Source: Micromonospora sp. MP36 (GTDB lineage Bacteria > Actinomycetota > Actinomycetes > Mycobacteriales > Micromonosporaceae). From it: DNA of 34,606 nt. A program made the translations under genes and the position numbers. Numbering within the stretch: the stretch's first letter is position 1; every line of letters begins with the position of its first letter. The notes under the pieces were generated by a model. The model was not told where the DNA came from. It saw nothing but the letters and a program-made list of their open reading frames with translations, and did not search any database. Where the stretch lies: the NCBI RefSeq assembly GCF_008119785.1, contig NZ_VSFA01000076.1:1-34606 (forward strand), written 5' to 3'. Below, piece by piece: positions 9,601 through 16,291 of this stretch.

Positions 9601-10344
9601 CGTCAGCTCGGCCGGTACATCAACGCCGCCGGTGACCACTACACCGGGAACACCGGCAGCCCGGTGCGGGAGGGGTACCGGTTCGAGGGCACGCTCGGGA
9701 CGCCGGTGCCGGTCCAGCAACCGAACACCCGGATGCTGTACGCGTGCCAGGCCGGCACCGACGGGTTCACCTCGACCGACCCTGCCTGCGACGGGCAGAC
9801 CAAGCTCGGCGACATCGGCGCGGTCTACACCACGCCGCCGACCAACCTGCCGACCGTCCCGATCTACCGCTGCACCACCGGGTCGGAGCGCTTCGAGTCG
9901 GGGCGGCCGGACTGTGCGGGGGCGACGAACGAGTCCCTGCTCGGTTACGCGCTCGCCTACGCGCCGCTCGCCCGGTACCACGACATGGGCCACGACCACC
10001 TGAGCACCGTCAACGGCACGCCACCTGGATACCGGCCCGACGGGCAGCAGGGGTTTGTGGCGCTGACCCAGGCCACCGGCACCCAGCCGCTCATGAGCTG
10101 CCTCGACGACACCGACCACTTCGCCTCCCTGGATGCTCGGTGCGAGGGGAAGACGGTGGTGTCGACCATCGGGGAGATCTGGAGCCAGGCCCCGCCAGAG
10201 CAGCCGAGCGCCCCTATCTACCGATGTCGGTTCGGAAGCGAGCGGTTCGTGTCGATGCAGGCCGACTGCGAGGGCGCCACCGTCGACCAGCAACTCGGGT
10301 ACGTGCTCACCGCCGTGCCTGACCTGACTCCGGTGTTCGGCTGA
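3652..10344 (+). CDS. Secreted multi-LamG-domain protein, 2230 aa
   Basis: This is a very large exported protein, probably for adhesion or surface scaffolding. The GTG start is preceded by GAGGAG. A hydrophobic signal segment spans about residues 13-34 (AAALLALLMVSLLAASIVG). Residues 60-300 form the N-terminal region common in actinobacterial LamG/RHS partner proteins. Residues 305-440 resemble a DNRLRE-type beta domain, and 460-675 look like Ig-type beta domains. Six LamG-like jelly-roll domains then follow, starting near residues 680, 894, 1110, 1323, 1559 and 1774. Each opens with a W-x-hydrophobic-(D/E) motif such as GYWKFDE or GQWKLDG and repeats WTHLVGVYDA and IGRGK. The C-terminus (about 2025-2225) holds four Cys-pair modules. 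The gene is followed after 24 bp by the RHS gene, so the two are probably one transcript and may work together at the cell surface. No catalytic motif was seen. Confidence 0.88.
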   Translation: MLRGTSSFRGAPLGSVAAALLALLMVSLLAASIVGEPASQQSATTDRGRPRPVAQAPDAASAVAAARLQKSSVEVANLTTETRIVHAQPNGTLTAQLSPGVTRVRQGGTWVGVDTSLVRRPDGSIAPRAAAVDLAFSGGGGKAPLVRYARAGKGITLVWPGPLPAPTLSGSTATYAEVLPGVDLVLRAETDGYTHHLVVKNAKAAANPAVRRVRLGLRADGLRVRASDQGALEARDAANKLVFQAPPSQMWDSGRPAKTAAVDVSVKGGNLTLVPDRKLLADPATRFPVIVDPTWGTAARTGWAKVFSGMPNQSYWFGGMDGGEAKVGQCWPSEACNGIAAARTYFQYDTGFLAGKRILTAVLNTTITYSPSCGWRDLQLFIANGPIGGGTTWNNAPHGAGLQIKPADVSYVGCAGYKPLGFDTFGNIRAGGVSTYFIKAVDEGDGYAWRKLDPNATNLVVNYNTAPNAPYDLNTDARLAAPCRWCGGTSYVGDDWIRLQTRLSDPDNDQVRPIWDIYGGPQPEHRDWGPTQSSGAFFSTDLDLRGRDGQKISWTVWASDGTDGGPSRSGPGPFIVDRVGVSKPPGVSASMYKEDNRWHGGIGVADQFTFDAAGVADIDHYRYGWQDPPSTKVNADALGGKATVTIAPPGDGPRDLYVQSVDRAGHRSPTRVYHFYVRAGNGPYGQWALEGNANDDAFLGDHDGTLSGNATYAAGAVGTGLRLDGTGAHMTAPNTVRTDTSFSVSAWAKLDTGGSARTVVSQDGTRFAGFNLWYRPENGGKWVFGMAKSDASTQGTDMAWSAAPAQLGVWTHLAGVYDAPNKKLKLYVNGVLSGTATRTVTGWNAGGSVRVGQTIWDGTAVDFWPGMIDEVQVYDRTISETEVKGAVSRDNVQVGYWKFDETNGKTAVNATAGGDMAVLAEGATFAPGQGAVDGALRFDGVKGYAATNGPAFRTDQSFAVGAWVKADRIAATGTAQTFISQDGTNSSGFFLQQRGTSWLFGILDGDQAGGWSGYAASPDGSAQANAWTHVVGVYDAPAGKLRIYLNGTLAGSGAISAAWSATGPLVFGRGKYGGVETDFWPGLLDDMRAYSRVVSDEEIRGIVSRDNVSVGQWKLDGDALDGSGRGLHGTLNGNPDWVGGQTSVPDPSDLALHLNGTSGHVSAPNAVDASKSFSVAAWARLDKVGGHYGVVSQDGKTTSAFKLEAEPGGRWSFVMFTQDVNGGGQGDRATGGTAQSDVWTHLVGVYDAGNRQISLYINGVLAGSVAHATAWNHPDGGLQIGRNKWYGNPIDFFPGAIDDVAVYGRPLFADEIRAMAGRDLSLVHNWQLDEASGTTAADAVGARPGTLSPGASFVPGRIGNAVELNGSTGAVSTTGVDLRTDQSFTVAAWVYLKSKDCDLGTYWQCKADAVTVDGNWTSKFRLGHVVDSDQNMFGAWTFEMPEDDVDDAQVTMAAVSALPTDLDTWTHLVGVYDAPTKKIWLYVNGTRIGDGTVLNPWQASGGLQIGRGKVNRAETEYWPGRVDDVRMYTGALDDDRVSALYQSYPAPDGSTELPTADAGYWKLDEGAGDTAADVSGRGLTATLQGGAGAGWAGARSGAGLWLDGATGYAETAGPVVTTSASFSVTAWAHLTVSDNGNRTIAAQDGNRASSFLLQYNAGYGKWTIVIPDADQDNPTNIRLTSTSAAAVGDWTHLGLVYDASLRQLRLYVNGVLSAARTGVSILNAGGRFTIGRGKWNGQNVDFFPRGIDDVRVFSRALSDGEVRRVHDDVPANEAAFYRFDDGTARDYSSRKNDATVSGGATLVPGVSGQAGQLDGVSGAAVTTQPVVSMRDSFTVSAWAKLARKDKVYTVAGQDGDRMGGFFLQYRPTLDRWVFGAPTQDSDSAALAYADSMVPAVVDRWTHLTGVYDYSARQLRLYVNGQLANTKDNVALWPAFGGFTIGRGRYNGLPAEFFAGAIDEVRVTQGMMPDAEIAERATWPAPPARQLGRYINAAGDHYTGNTGSPVREGYRFEGTLGTPVPVQQPNTRMLYACQAGTDGFTSTDPACDGQTKLGDIGAVYTTPPTNLPTVPIYRCTTGSERFESGRPDCAGATNESLLGYALAYAPLARYHDMGHDHLSTVNGTPPGYRPDGQQGFVALTQATGTQPLMSCLDDTDHFASLDARCEGKTVVSTIGEIWSQAPPEQPSAPIYRCRFGSERFVSMQADCEGATVDQQLGYVLTAVPDLTPVFG
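5690..9570 (+). repeat. Six tandem LamG-encoding repeats of about 640 bp each
   Basis: The repeat units start near 5690, 6331, 6979, 7618, 8326 and 8971. They share coding for a D(Q/T)SF(S/T)V(A/S)AW strand, a SQDG turn, WTHL(V/A)GVYDA, LYVNG and IGRGK. The units are diverged at protein level, so they look like an old domain expansion and not recent DNA duplication. The fourth unit is longer because of an insertion containing the CDLGTYWQC segment. Confidence 0.8.
9730..10320 (+). repeat. Four Cys-pair modules in A-B-A-B order at the LamG protein C-terminus
   Basis: The last 200 residues contain four copies of a roughly 30-residue unit of the form Y-x-C-x5-D/E-x-F-x5-x-C-x-G, then LG or IG. 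The first copies are YACQAGTDGFTSTDPACDG and YRCTTGSERFESGRPDCAG. About 80 residues later the same pair returns as MSCLDDTDHFASLDARCEG and YRCRFGSERFVSMQADCEG. Copies 1 and 3 resemble each other, as do 2 and 4. The Cys pairs suggest disulfide-stabilised extracellular modules, perhaps for binding cell wall or carbohydrate. I do not know the family name with certainty. Confidence 0.65.
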
Positions 10345-10368
10345 CGGCCGCGCCGAAGAGGAGAAACC

Positions 10369-13300
10369 GTGCGAAAATTGCTGTTCTCAACCGGAGTGCG
10401 TCGCCGCATGGCGGTCGCGATGCCGGTAGTGCTGGCCGCGTCGCTGGTCGACGTGCTGGTCGCTCCGGGCCGAGCGCTGGCGGCCGGGCCGTCGGTGCCG
10501 TTGCCGGAGACGCCCTCGGTGTCGGTGTCGCAGCAGACGATGGTCTCGCGCCCCCCGGATCAGGCGTCGGCGAGCGCGTTGCAGGGCGACCAGCCGGCGG
10601 GATCGGATGCCGCGCTGGATGGTGGCGGTACCTATTCCGCGACGCCGCTGTCCCCGTCCGCGACGTGGGAGGTGTCGGCGCAGACGGGTGACTTTACGTG
10701 GTCGTACCCGTTGCGGGTGCCGCCGTCGCCGGGCGGGCTGGAGCCCGAGCTGTCGCTGTCGTACGCCTCGTCACAGGTCGACGGCCGGACGAGCGCCACG
10801 AACAACCAGCCGTCCTGGGTCGGTGACGGCTGGGACCTGTCCGCGGGGTTCATTGAGCGGACTTACTCCGCCTGCATGGCGGACACCATGGGTGGGACCA
10901 CGCCGCCGAAGGTCGGTGACCTGTGCTGGCGTAGCGACAACGCCGCCGCGTCGTACCGCGGCCAGGGCGGGATGCTCATCAAGGATGACGCGACCGGTGG
11001 ATGGCGGGCAAAGCGTGACGACGGTTCCCGGATCGAGCGGCTCACCGGCGTGGCCAACGGGGACGACAACGGCGAGTACTGGAAGATCACGACGGTTGAC
11101 GGGACAGAATACTTCTTCGGCTCCCGCCCCGGATCGGGGTCAACCTGGACGGTTCCGGTGTTCGGGGACGATGCCGACGAGCCCTGTCACGGCACGACGT
11201 TCGACACGTCGCACTGCACCCAGGCGTGGCGGTGGAACCTGGACAAGGTGGTGGACCGGCACGGCAACATGATCATCTACAGCTACGACACCGAGACCAA
11301 CTCCTACGGGTTCAACCTCAAGGACGCCGCCGTCTCCTACATCCGAGGCGGCACACTGAAGACCGTCGAGTACGGGCTGCGGGAGGGATCGAGCGCCGCG
11401 GCGACGGGGCGGGTGGTGTTTACCCCGGCCGACCGGTGTGTGGCGGGCAGCACCTGCACGTTCGACCGTAAGGAGAACTGGCCCGACACGCCACTGGATC
11501 AACGCTGCGATTCGGCCACCTGCGCGGATCGGCACTCGCCGACGTTCTGGTCGACCAAGCGGCTGGCAAAGATCACTACCCAGGTGCGCAACGGTGCCGA
11601 CTATGACGAGGTCGACTCGTGGACGCTGGACCATCAGTTCCCCGACCCGGGCGACGGGGAGAAGGCGGCGCTGTGGCTGCGCGGCATTACCCACACCGGC
11701 CTGGTCAACCACCCCGGCACGGCCGGCGGCGCGGTCGCGTTGCCATCGGTGACGTTCGAGGGCACAAAGATGCCGAACCGCGTGTTTAAGGTCGACGGCG
11801 TCGCACCGCTGATTCGGTATCGCATCACCGGCGTGGTCTCCGAGTCCGGCGGTGTGCTGTCGGGGTACTACGCCGATCCCGACTGCGTCGAGGGCAGTTC
11901 GATGCCGGCGAACCCCGAGTCCAACACGCTGCGATGTTTTCCGGTCCGATGGAGCAAGAAGGACTACGCCGAACGGACGGACTACTTCCACAAGTACGTG
12001 GTCGCCCAGGTCGCGCAGTCCGACCGGATCAGCAGCAACCCCGAGCAGGTCACCAGCTACGAGTACCTGGACGGAGCGGCCTGGCACTTCGACACGTCCG
12101 AGGTCACCGAGGACGACAAGAAGACCTGGAACGAGTTCCGGGGCTTCAAGCGGGTCCGCATCCGGGCCGGCAAGCAGGGTGATCCCAGCGGGCCGATCAC
12201 CATGACCGAGCAGCGGTTCTACCGTGGCATGAACGGCGACAAGCAACCCGCTGGTACCCGGTCGGTCAGCGTCACCGATTCCGAAAACGGCCGCCGGACT
12301 GACGATGACTGGCTGCAGGGCTTCCCGCTGGAGACGATCACGTACAACGGCGACAACGGCCCGATGGTCAGCAAGGAGATCTCGACCCCGACCGTGCAGG
12401 GCCCGACCGCGACCCGCGGCGCCTACCAGGCGTACGTCGTGCGCACCGGGGCCACCCAGAGCTACACGGCGCTAGCCGCGGGCGGTCGGCGGACCACGCG
12501 GACCGAGTGGTCGTACGACGACCGGGGGTTGGTCACCCGAACCAACGATCTCGGCGACACCAGCACGGCCGACGACGACCGCTGCACCCGGGTCACCTAC
12601 CTCCGCAACACCGGCCGATGGCTGCTGAACCTTCCGGCGCGATCGGAGACGGTCGCGGTGAGCTGCGACAAGACGCCGAGCTTCCCGGCCGACGCGATCG
12701 CGGACACCCGGACCGCCTATGACGGGCAGGGGTTCGACGCCGCGCCGACGACCGGCGACGCCACCCGGGTCGAGGAGGCCGATGAGCGGCCCGCCTCCGG
12801 CCCGGTCTACGTCATGACCGCCACCGCCAAGTACGACAGCCACGGGCGGGTCACCGAGTCGGGCGACGCCCTCGGTCGGGTCACCAAGACCAGCTACACG
12901 CCGGCCCTGGACGGCCCGGCCACCCAGACCGTCTCGACCAACCCGTTGGGCCACACGGTCACCACCACCCTCGACCCGGCCTGGGGTCAGCCGACCATCG
13001 TGGTGGACGCCAACGGGCGCAAGACCGAAATCGCGTACGACGCGCTCGGCCGCACGGCAGAGGTGTGGCTGGCCAACCGGCCGCGGACCCCCAGCGTGCG
13101 GGGGAACTCCAGGTTCACCTACCTGATCCGTAACGACGCGCCGAGCGTGGTCACCACCACCAAGATCACCGCGAACGGCACCTACACGAGCACCAAGCAG
13201 CTCTACGACGGCCTGCTGCGGCTGCGGCAGACGCAGACACCGGCAATCGGCGGCGGGCGGTTGTTGACCGACACCCGGTACGACAGCCAGGGCCGGGTCT

Positions 13301-16116
13301 ACAAGGCCACCAAGCCGTACTTCAACGAGGGCGGCTTGGATGACACGCTCTGGGTCGCCGCCGATGTCGACGTGCCGGGGCTGACCTTCACCGAGTTCGA
13401 CGGCGCTGGCCGGAAGACCGCCGAGATCTTCAAAGGCGGCGGCGCCGAGAAGTGGCGCACCACGACCACGTACGGCGGTGACCGGGTCAACATGACGCCG
13501 CCGCAGGGCGGCACCGCGACCACCACCATCACCGACGCCCGCGGCCAGACCACCGAACTGCGCCAATACCACGCTGGCATGCCGTCCGGTGCCTACGACG
13601 CCACCACGTACAAATATAACGACGCCGGAAAGTTGACCTCGGTCACCGACCCAGCCGGCAACACCTGGCGCTACACGTACGACCTGCGGGGCCGCCAGAC
13701 CAGGACCGAGGACGTCGACAAGGGCGCCTCGACCATGACCTACGACGCCGCCGGGCAGCTGACGACAGCGACCGACGCGCGAGCCGTCACCCTGGCCTAC
13801 CAGTACGACGCTCTGGGCCGGCGGACCGCCACGCGTCAGAGTTCCCTGACCGGTCCTATGCTCGCCGAGTGGACGTTCGACACCGCGATGGCCGGCAAGG
13901 GCCTCCCGGCGAGCGCGACGGCGTACGTCGACGGGAAGCCGTACACCCGCAACGTGCTTCGCTACACCCCACTCAACCAGCCGTCGGAAAGCTCGATCAC
14001 CATTCCCGACAGTGAGCATGCGCAGAAGCTTCTCGGGACCTACACCACGACCCTCAAATACAAGGTCGACGGCAGCCTGTCCAGCAAGTCTTTCCAAGCC
14101 GTCGGCGGTCTTTTCGAGGAAACCGTGACCTACGAGTACGAACCCGACCTCGGTCACCTGTGGAAGAGCCGCGGCGGTCCCACAGGCTCAACGATCGAGT
14201 ACGTCACCGACACGGGACACACCCGATACGGCGAAGTGGCCCGGCTCCAACTCGGCGACGTCGGCAAGCGGGCCTGGCAGTCGTACTACTACGACGACCA
14301 CACCCGTCGGCTCGCCCGTACGATCGTCGACGCAGAGGTGACCCAGCCGATGCAGGCCGATCTGCGCTACAGCTACGATCCGGCGGGCAACGTCACCTCG
14401 ATCGCCGACACTCCGCAGGGCCAGCCCGCCGACACCCAGTGCTTCCGGTACGACCACCTGCGCCGGATGACGGAGGCGTGGACACCGGGCACCGACTGCG
14501 GGACCAACCCGAGCGCCAGCGCACTCGCCGGCCCGGCACCGTACTGGCAGTCATTCACCTTCGACGTCATTGGCAACCGCCGCACCGACACGCAGCACGC
14601 CGCCGCCGGGGACACCGTCCGCACCTACACCTATCCTGCCCCCGGTGCCGGACAGGCGCACGCACTGCAGTCCGTCACCACGACCGGTCCGAGCGGCACC
14701 AACCAGGATGGGTACGACTACGACGCGGCGGGAAACACGACCATCCGACCTGGTCAGCAGTTGCACTGGGACCTCCGAGGGCACCTGGCCAAGGTGACCG
14801 AGGCCGGCGGCGACACCGAGTACCTATACGACGCCGACGGCAACCGGCTGATCCGTAGCGATCCCACCGGCCGCACCCTGTATCTCGACGGTCAGGAACT
14901 CCGGATGGACGCGGCGACCGGGCAGCTCACCGGCACCCGCTACTACGAACACGGCGGCAAGACCGTCGCGATGCGCGACCCGTCCGGCCTGACCTGGCTG
15001 GGCAGCGACAACCAAGGCACCGCGCAGTTCGCCATCAACAGCACTACCCAGAAGGTGATCCACCGCCGCCAGACGCCGTTCGGCGTGCCTCGCGGGAGCG
15101 CGGTCGCCTTCCCCGGTGAAAAGGGATTCGTCGGCGGCACCATCGACTCCTCCACCGGGCTGACCCACCTTGGCGCCCGTGAGTACGACGCCGACACCGG
15201 ACGGTTCATCTCCGTCGACCCGATCATGGACGTCGGCGATCCGCAGCAGATGAACGCCTACGCATACTCGAACAACAGCCCGGCGACGTTCAGCGATCCC
15301 GACGGGTTGAAGTTCTGCTCGGACTCCGCCTGCGGACCCGGCGCGGACTATGTGGACCGGTCCGGCAACTTCCACGAGGTACGCGGTCACAACGACGGTT
15401 GCGGCGGCTGCAGCGGCGCCTACGACCCATGGAAGTATGCGCCGTCGAGAACCTACCCGCGGGGCAGCTACCCGAAGAGGGCAGCAACGACGATCAGCGC
15501 GCCAGCGCGGAGTTACGTACCTTGCCATAGTGGTTACGCCGCTGGTTGCCGGGTTACTGAGAAAAGGTACCAGGAGTGGCGTCGATCCGAACTGGAGCGG
15601 CAGCGCAAGGCGCAGGAACAGGCACGGCAAATAAATGATGCCTTGGCCTCGATGCTGGATACCCTCCTGTCCGCATCTTACAGCGTCTGCGTCGGTGCAT
15701 ACGCCGCAGGTATGGCGATGGCCGCCAGCGAATGGTGCCTATCGTTCGACAAAATTGGGATCGCATGGAACACCGGGACCAAGGCGGGTATCGCCTACGG
15801 AGCGGGAGCAGGAATTACCTTCGGTGTCAAGATCGACAGCGGAAGCGCCGATAATGTCAACGGTGGTAACTCGTTCTTCACCGATTACGGACCCGAAGCC
15901 GGCAAGGTCCTGGGTGGAAAGGCGCAGGTTGGTGCCGAGATTCCGTTCGACGGCCAGCCCCCGACGTCTTCGTTCAACATCGGTGGAGGCTTCGAAATCG
16001 GTGGCAACATCGGATCGGCTGGAGTGAACACGGGGCATAACCCCGGATACAAGCTGAGGTGGGACGACCCGCTCCTCAGGCAGGCGATGCTCGACTCGCA
16101 GCGTTTCACCACCTGA
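10369..16116 (+). CDS. Secreted SpvB/YD-repeat/RHS-core protein with unassigned C-terminal tail, 1915 aa
   Basis: This protein has the architecture of an RHS polymorphic-toxin or surface shell protein. A Sec-type signal with Arg-rich start and hydrophobic core spans residues 1-40 and ends ALAAG. An SpvB-like module starts near residue 105 (GDFTWSYPLRVPP) and runs to about 300. YD repeats (for example YDALGR, YDSQGRV, YDAAGQL) fill about 800-1530. The RHS core lies at about 1530-1647 and ends DADTGRFISVDP...NNSPATFSDPDGL. In RHS proteins the core folds a shell and the residues after it form the variable effector. Here that tail (1648-1915) is Cys-containing, then coiled-coil-like (RYQEWRRSELERQRKAQEQA), then hydrophobic, then Gly-rich and beta-like (GIAYGAGAGITFGVKIDSG). 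It matches no toxin fold I recognise and its DNA is less GC-rich. The GTG start follows GAAGAGGAG. No immunity gene follows. Confidence 0.87.
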   Translation: MRKLLFSTGVRRRMAVAMPVVLAASLVDVLVAPGRALAAGPSVPLPETPSVSVSQQTMVSRPPDQASASALQGDQPAGSDAALDGGGTYSATPLSPSATWEVSAQTGDFTWSYPLRVPPSPGGLEPELSLSYASSQVDGRTSATNNQPSWVGDGWDLSAGFIERTYSACMADTMGGTTPPKVGDLCWRSDNAAASYRGQGGMLIKDDATGGWRAKRDDGSRIERLTGVANGDDNGEYWKITTVDGTEYFFGSRPGSGSTWTVPVFGDDADEPCHGTTFDTSHCTQAWRWNLDKVVDRHGNMIIYSYDTETNSYGFNLKDAAVSYIRGGTLKTVEYGLREGSSAAATGRVVFTPADRCVAGSTCTFDRKENWPDTPLDQRCDSATCADRHSPTFWSTKRLAKITTQVRNGADYDEVDSWTLDHQFPDPGDGEKAALWLRGITHTGLVNHPGTAGGAVALPSVTFEGTKMPNRVFKVDGVAPLIRYRITGVVSESGGVLSGYYADPDCVEGSSMPANPESNTLRCFPVRWSKKDYAERTDYFHKYVVAQVAQSDRISSNPEQVTSYEYLDGAAWHFDTSEVTEDDKKTWNEFRGFKRVRIRAGKQGDPSGPITMTEQRFYRGMNGDKQPAGTRSVSVTDSENGRRTDDDWLQGFPLETITYNGDNGPMVSKEISTPTVQGPTATRGAYQAYVVRTGATQSYTALAAGGRRTTRTEWSYDDRGLVTRTNDLGDTSTADDDRCTRVTYLRNTGRWLLNLPARSETVAVSCDKTPSFPADAIADTRTAYDGQGFDAAPTTGDATRVEEADERPASGPVYVMTATAKYDSHGRVTESGDALGRVTKTSYTPALDGPATQTVSTNPLGHTVTTTLDPAWGQPTIVVDANGRKTEIAYDALGRTAEVWLANRPRTPSVRGNSRFTYLIRNDAPSVVTTTKITANGTYTSTKQLYDGLLRLRQTQTPAIGGGRLLTDTRYDSQGRVYKATKPYFNEGGLDDTLWVAADVDVPGLTFTEFDGAGRKTAEIFKGGGAEKWRTTTTYGGDRVNMTPPQGGTATTTITDARGQTTELRQYHAGMPSGAYDATTYKYNDAGKLTSVTDPAGNTWRYTYDLRGRQTRTEDVDKGASTMTYDAAGQLTTATDARAVTLAYQYDALGRRTATRQSSLTGPMLAEWTFDTAMAGKGLPASATAYVDGKPYTRNVLRYTPLNQPSESSITIPDSEHAQKLLGTYTTTLKYKVDGSLSSKSFQAVGGLFEETVTYEYEPDLGHLWKSRGGPTGSTIEYVTDTGHTRYGEVARLQLGDVGKRAWQSYYYDDHTRRLARTIVDAEVTQPMQADLRYSYDPAGNVTSIADTPQGQPADTQCFRYDHLRRMTEAWTPGTDCGTNPSASALAGPAPYWQSFTFDVIGNRRTDTQHAAAGDTVRTYTYPAPGAGQAHALQSVTTTGPSGTNQDGYDYDAAGNTTIRPGQQLHWDLRGHLAKVTEAGGDTEYLYDADGNRLIRSDPTGRTLYLDGQELRMDAATGQLTGTRYYEHGGKTVAMRDPSGLTWLGSDNQGTAQFAINSTTQKVIHRRQTPFGVPRGSAVAFPGEKGFVGGTIDSSTGLTHLGAREYDADTGRFISVDPIMDVGDPQQMNAYAYSNNSPATFSDPDGLKFCSDSACGPGADYVDRSGNFHEVRGHNDGCGGCSGAYDPWKYAPSRTYPRGSYPKRAATTISAPARSYVPCHSGYAAGCRVTEKRYQEWRRSELERQRKAQEQARQINDALASMLDTLLSASYSVCVGAYAAGMAMAASEWCLSFDKIGIAWNTGTKAGIAYGAGAGITFGVKIDSGSADNVNGGNSFFTDYGPEAGKVLGGKAQVGAEIPFDGQPPTSSFNIGGGFEIGGNIGSAGVNTGHNPGYKLRWDDPLLRQAMLDSQRFTT

Positions 16117-16126
16117 GACGAACGGA

Positions 16127-16158
16127 CGGCCGGGTGACGGCAGATGGTCACCCGGCCG
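16127..16158 (+). terminator. Strong hairpin ending the LamG-RHS operon
   Basis: CGGCCGGGTGAC (16127-16138) pairs perfectly with GTCACCCGGCCG (16147-16158) across an 8-base loop. It begins 10 bases after the RHS stop codon. There is no U-tract, which is normal for actinobacterial terminators. It separates the RHS gene from the following SARP regulator. Confidence 0.75.
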
Positions 16159-16227
16159 CTGCGCCCCCCGGACGGCGGGAGATTCCCCGGCGTCACGGCC
16201 GGAGCGTCCGAATGCGGTACGCCCACC

Positions 16228-16240
16228 TTTATATTGAATT
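16228..16240 (+). promoter_or_regulatory. AT-rich -10-like island before the SARP gene
   Basis: TTTATATTGAATT is a conspicuous AT-rich island in GC-rich surroundings, about 50 bases before the SARP start. It contains TATATT, close to a -10 consensus. I could not identify a matching -35, so the SARP promoter is a weak call. Confidence 0.3.
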
Positions 16241-16291
16241 TGCCGGGCGGCCGTACGATCAGCGCGTACGACAGCGCTGGGGGTGTGGCGG

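Noticed and set aside
8734..10293. Long minus-strand open frame of over 500 codons
   Set aside because: It lies opposite the LamG gene, is rich in Arg, His, Pro and Gly without domain features, and is the usual high-GC shadow.
12472..14157. Long minus-strand open frame opposite the RHS gene
   Set aside because: It is a Gly/Val/Arg-rich shadow of the YD-repeat coding sequence, with no motif of its own.
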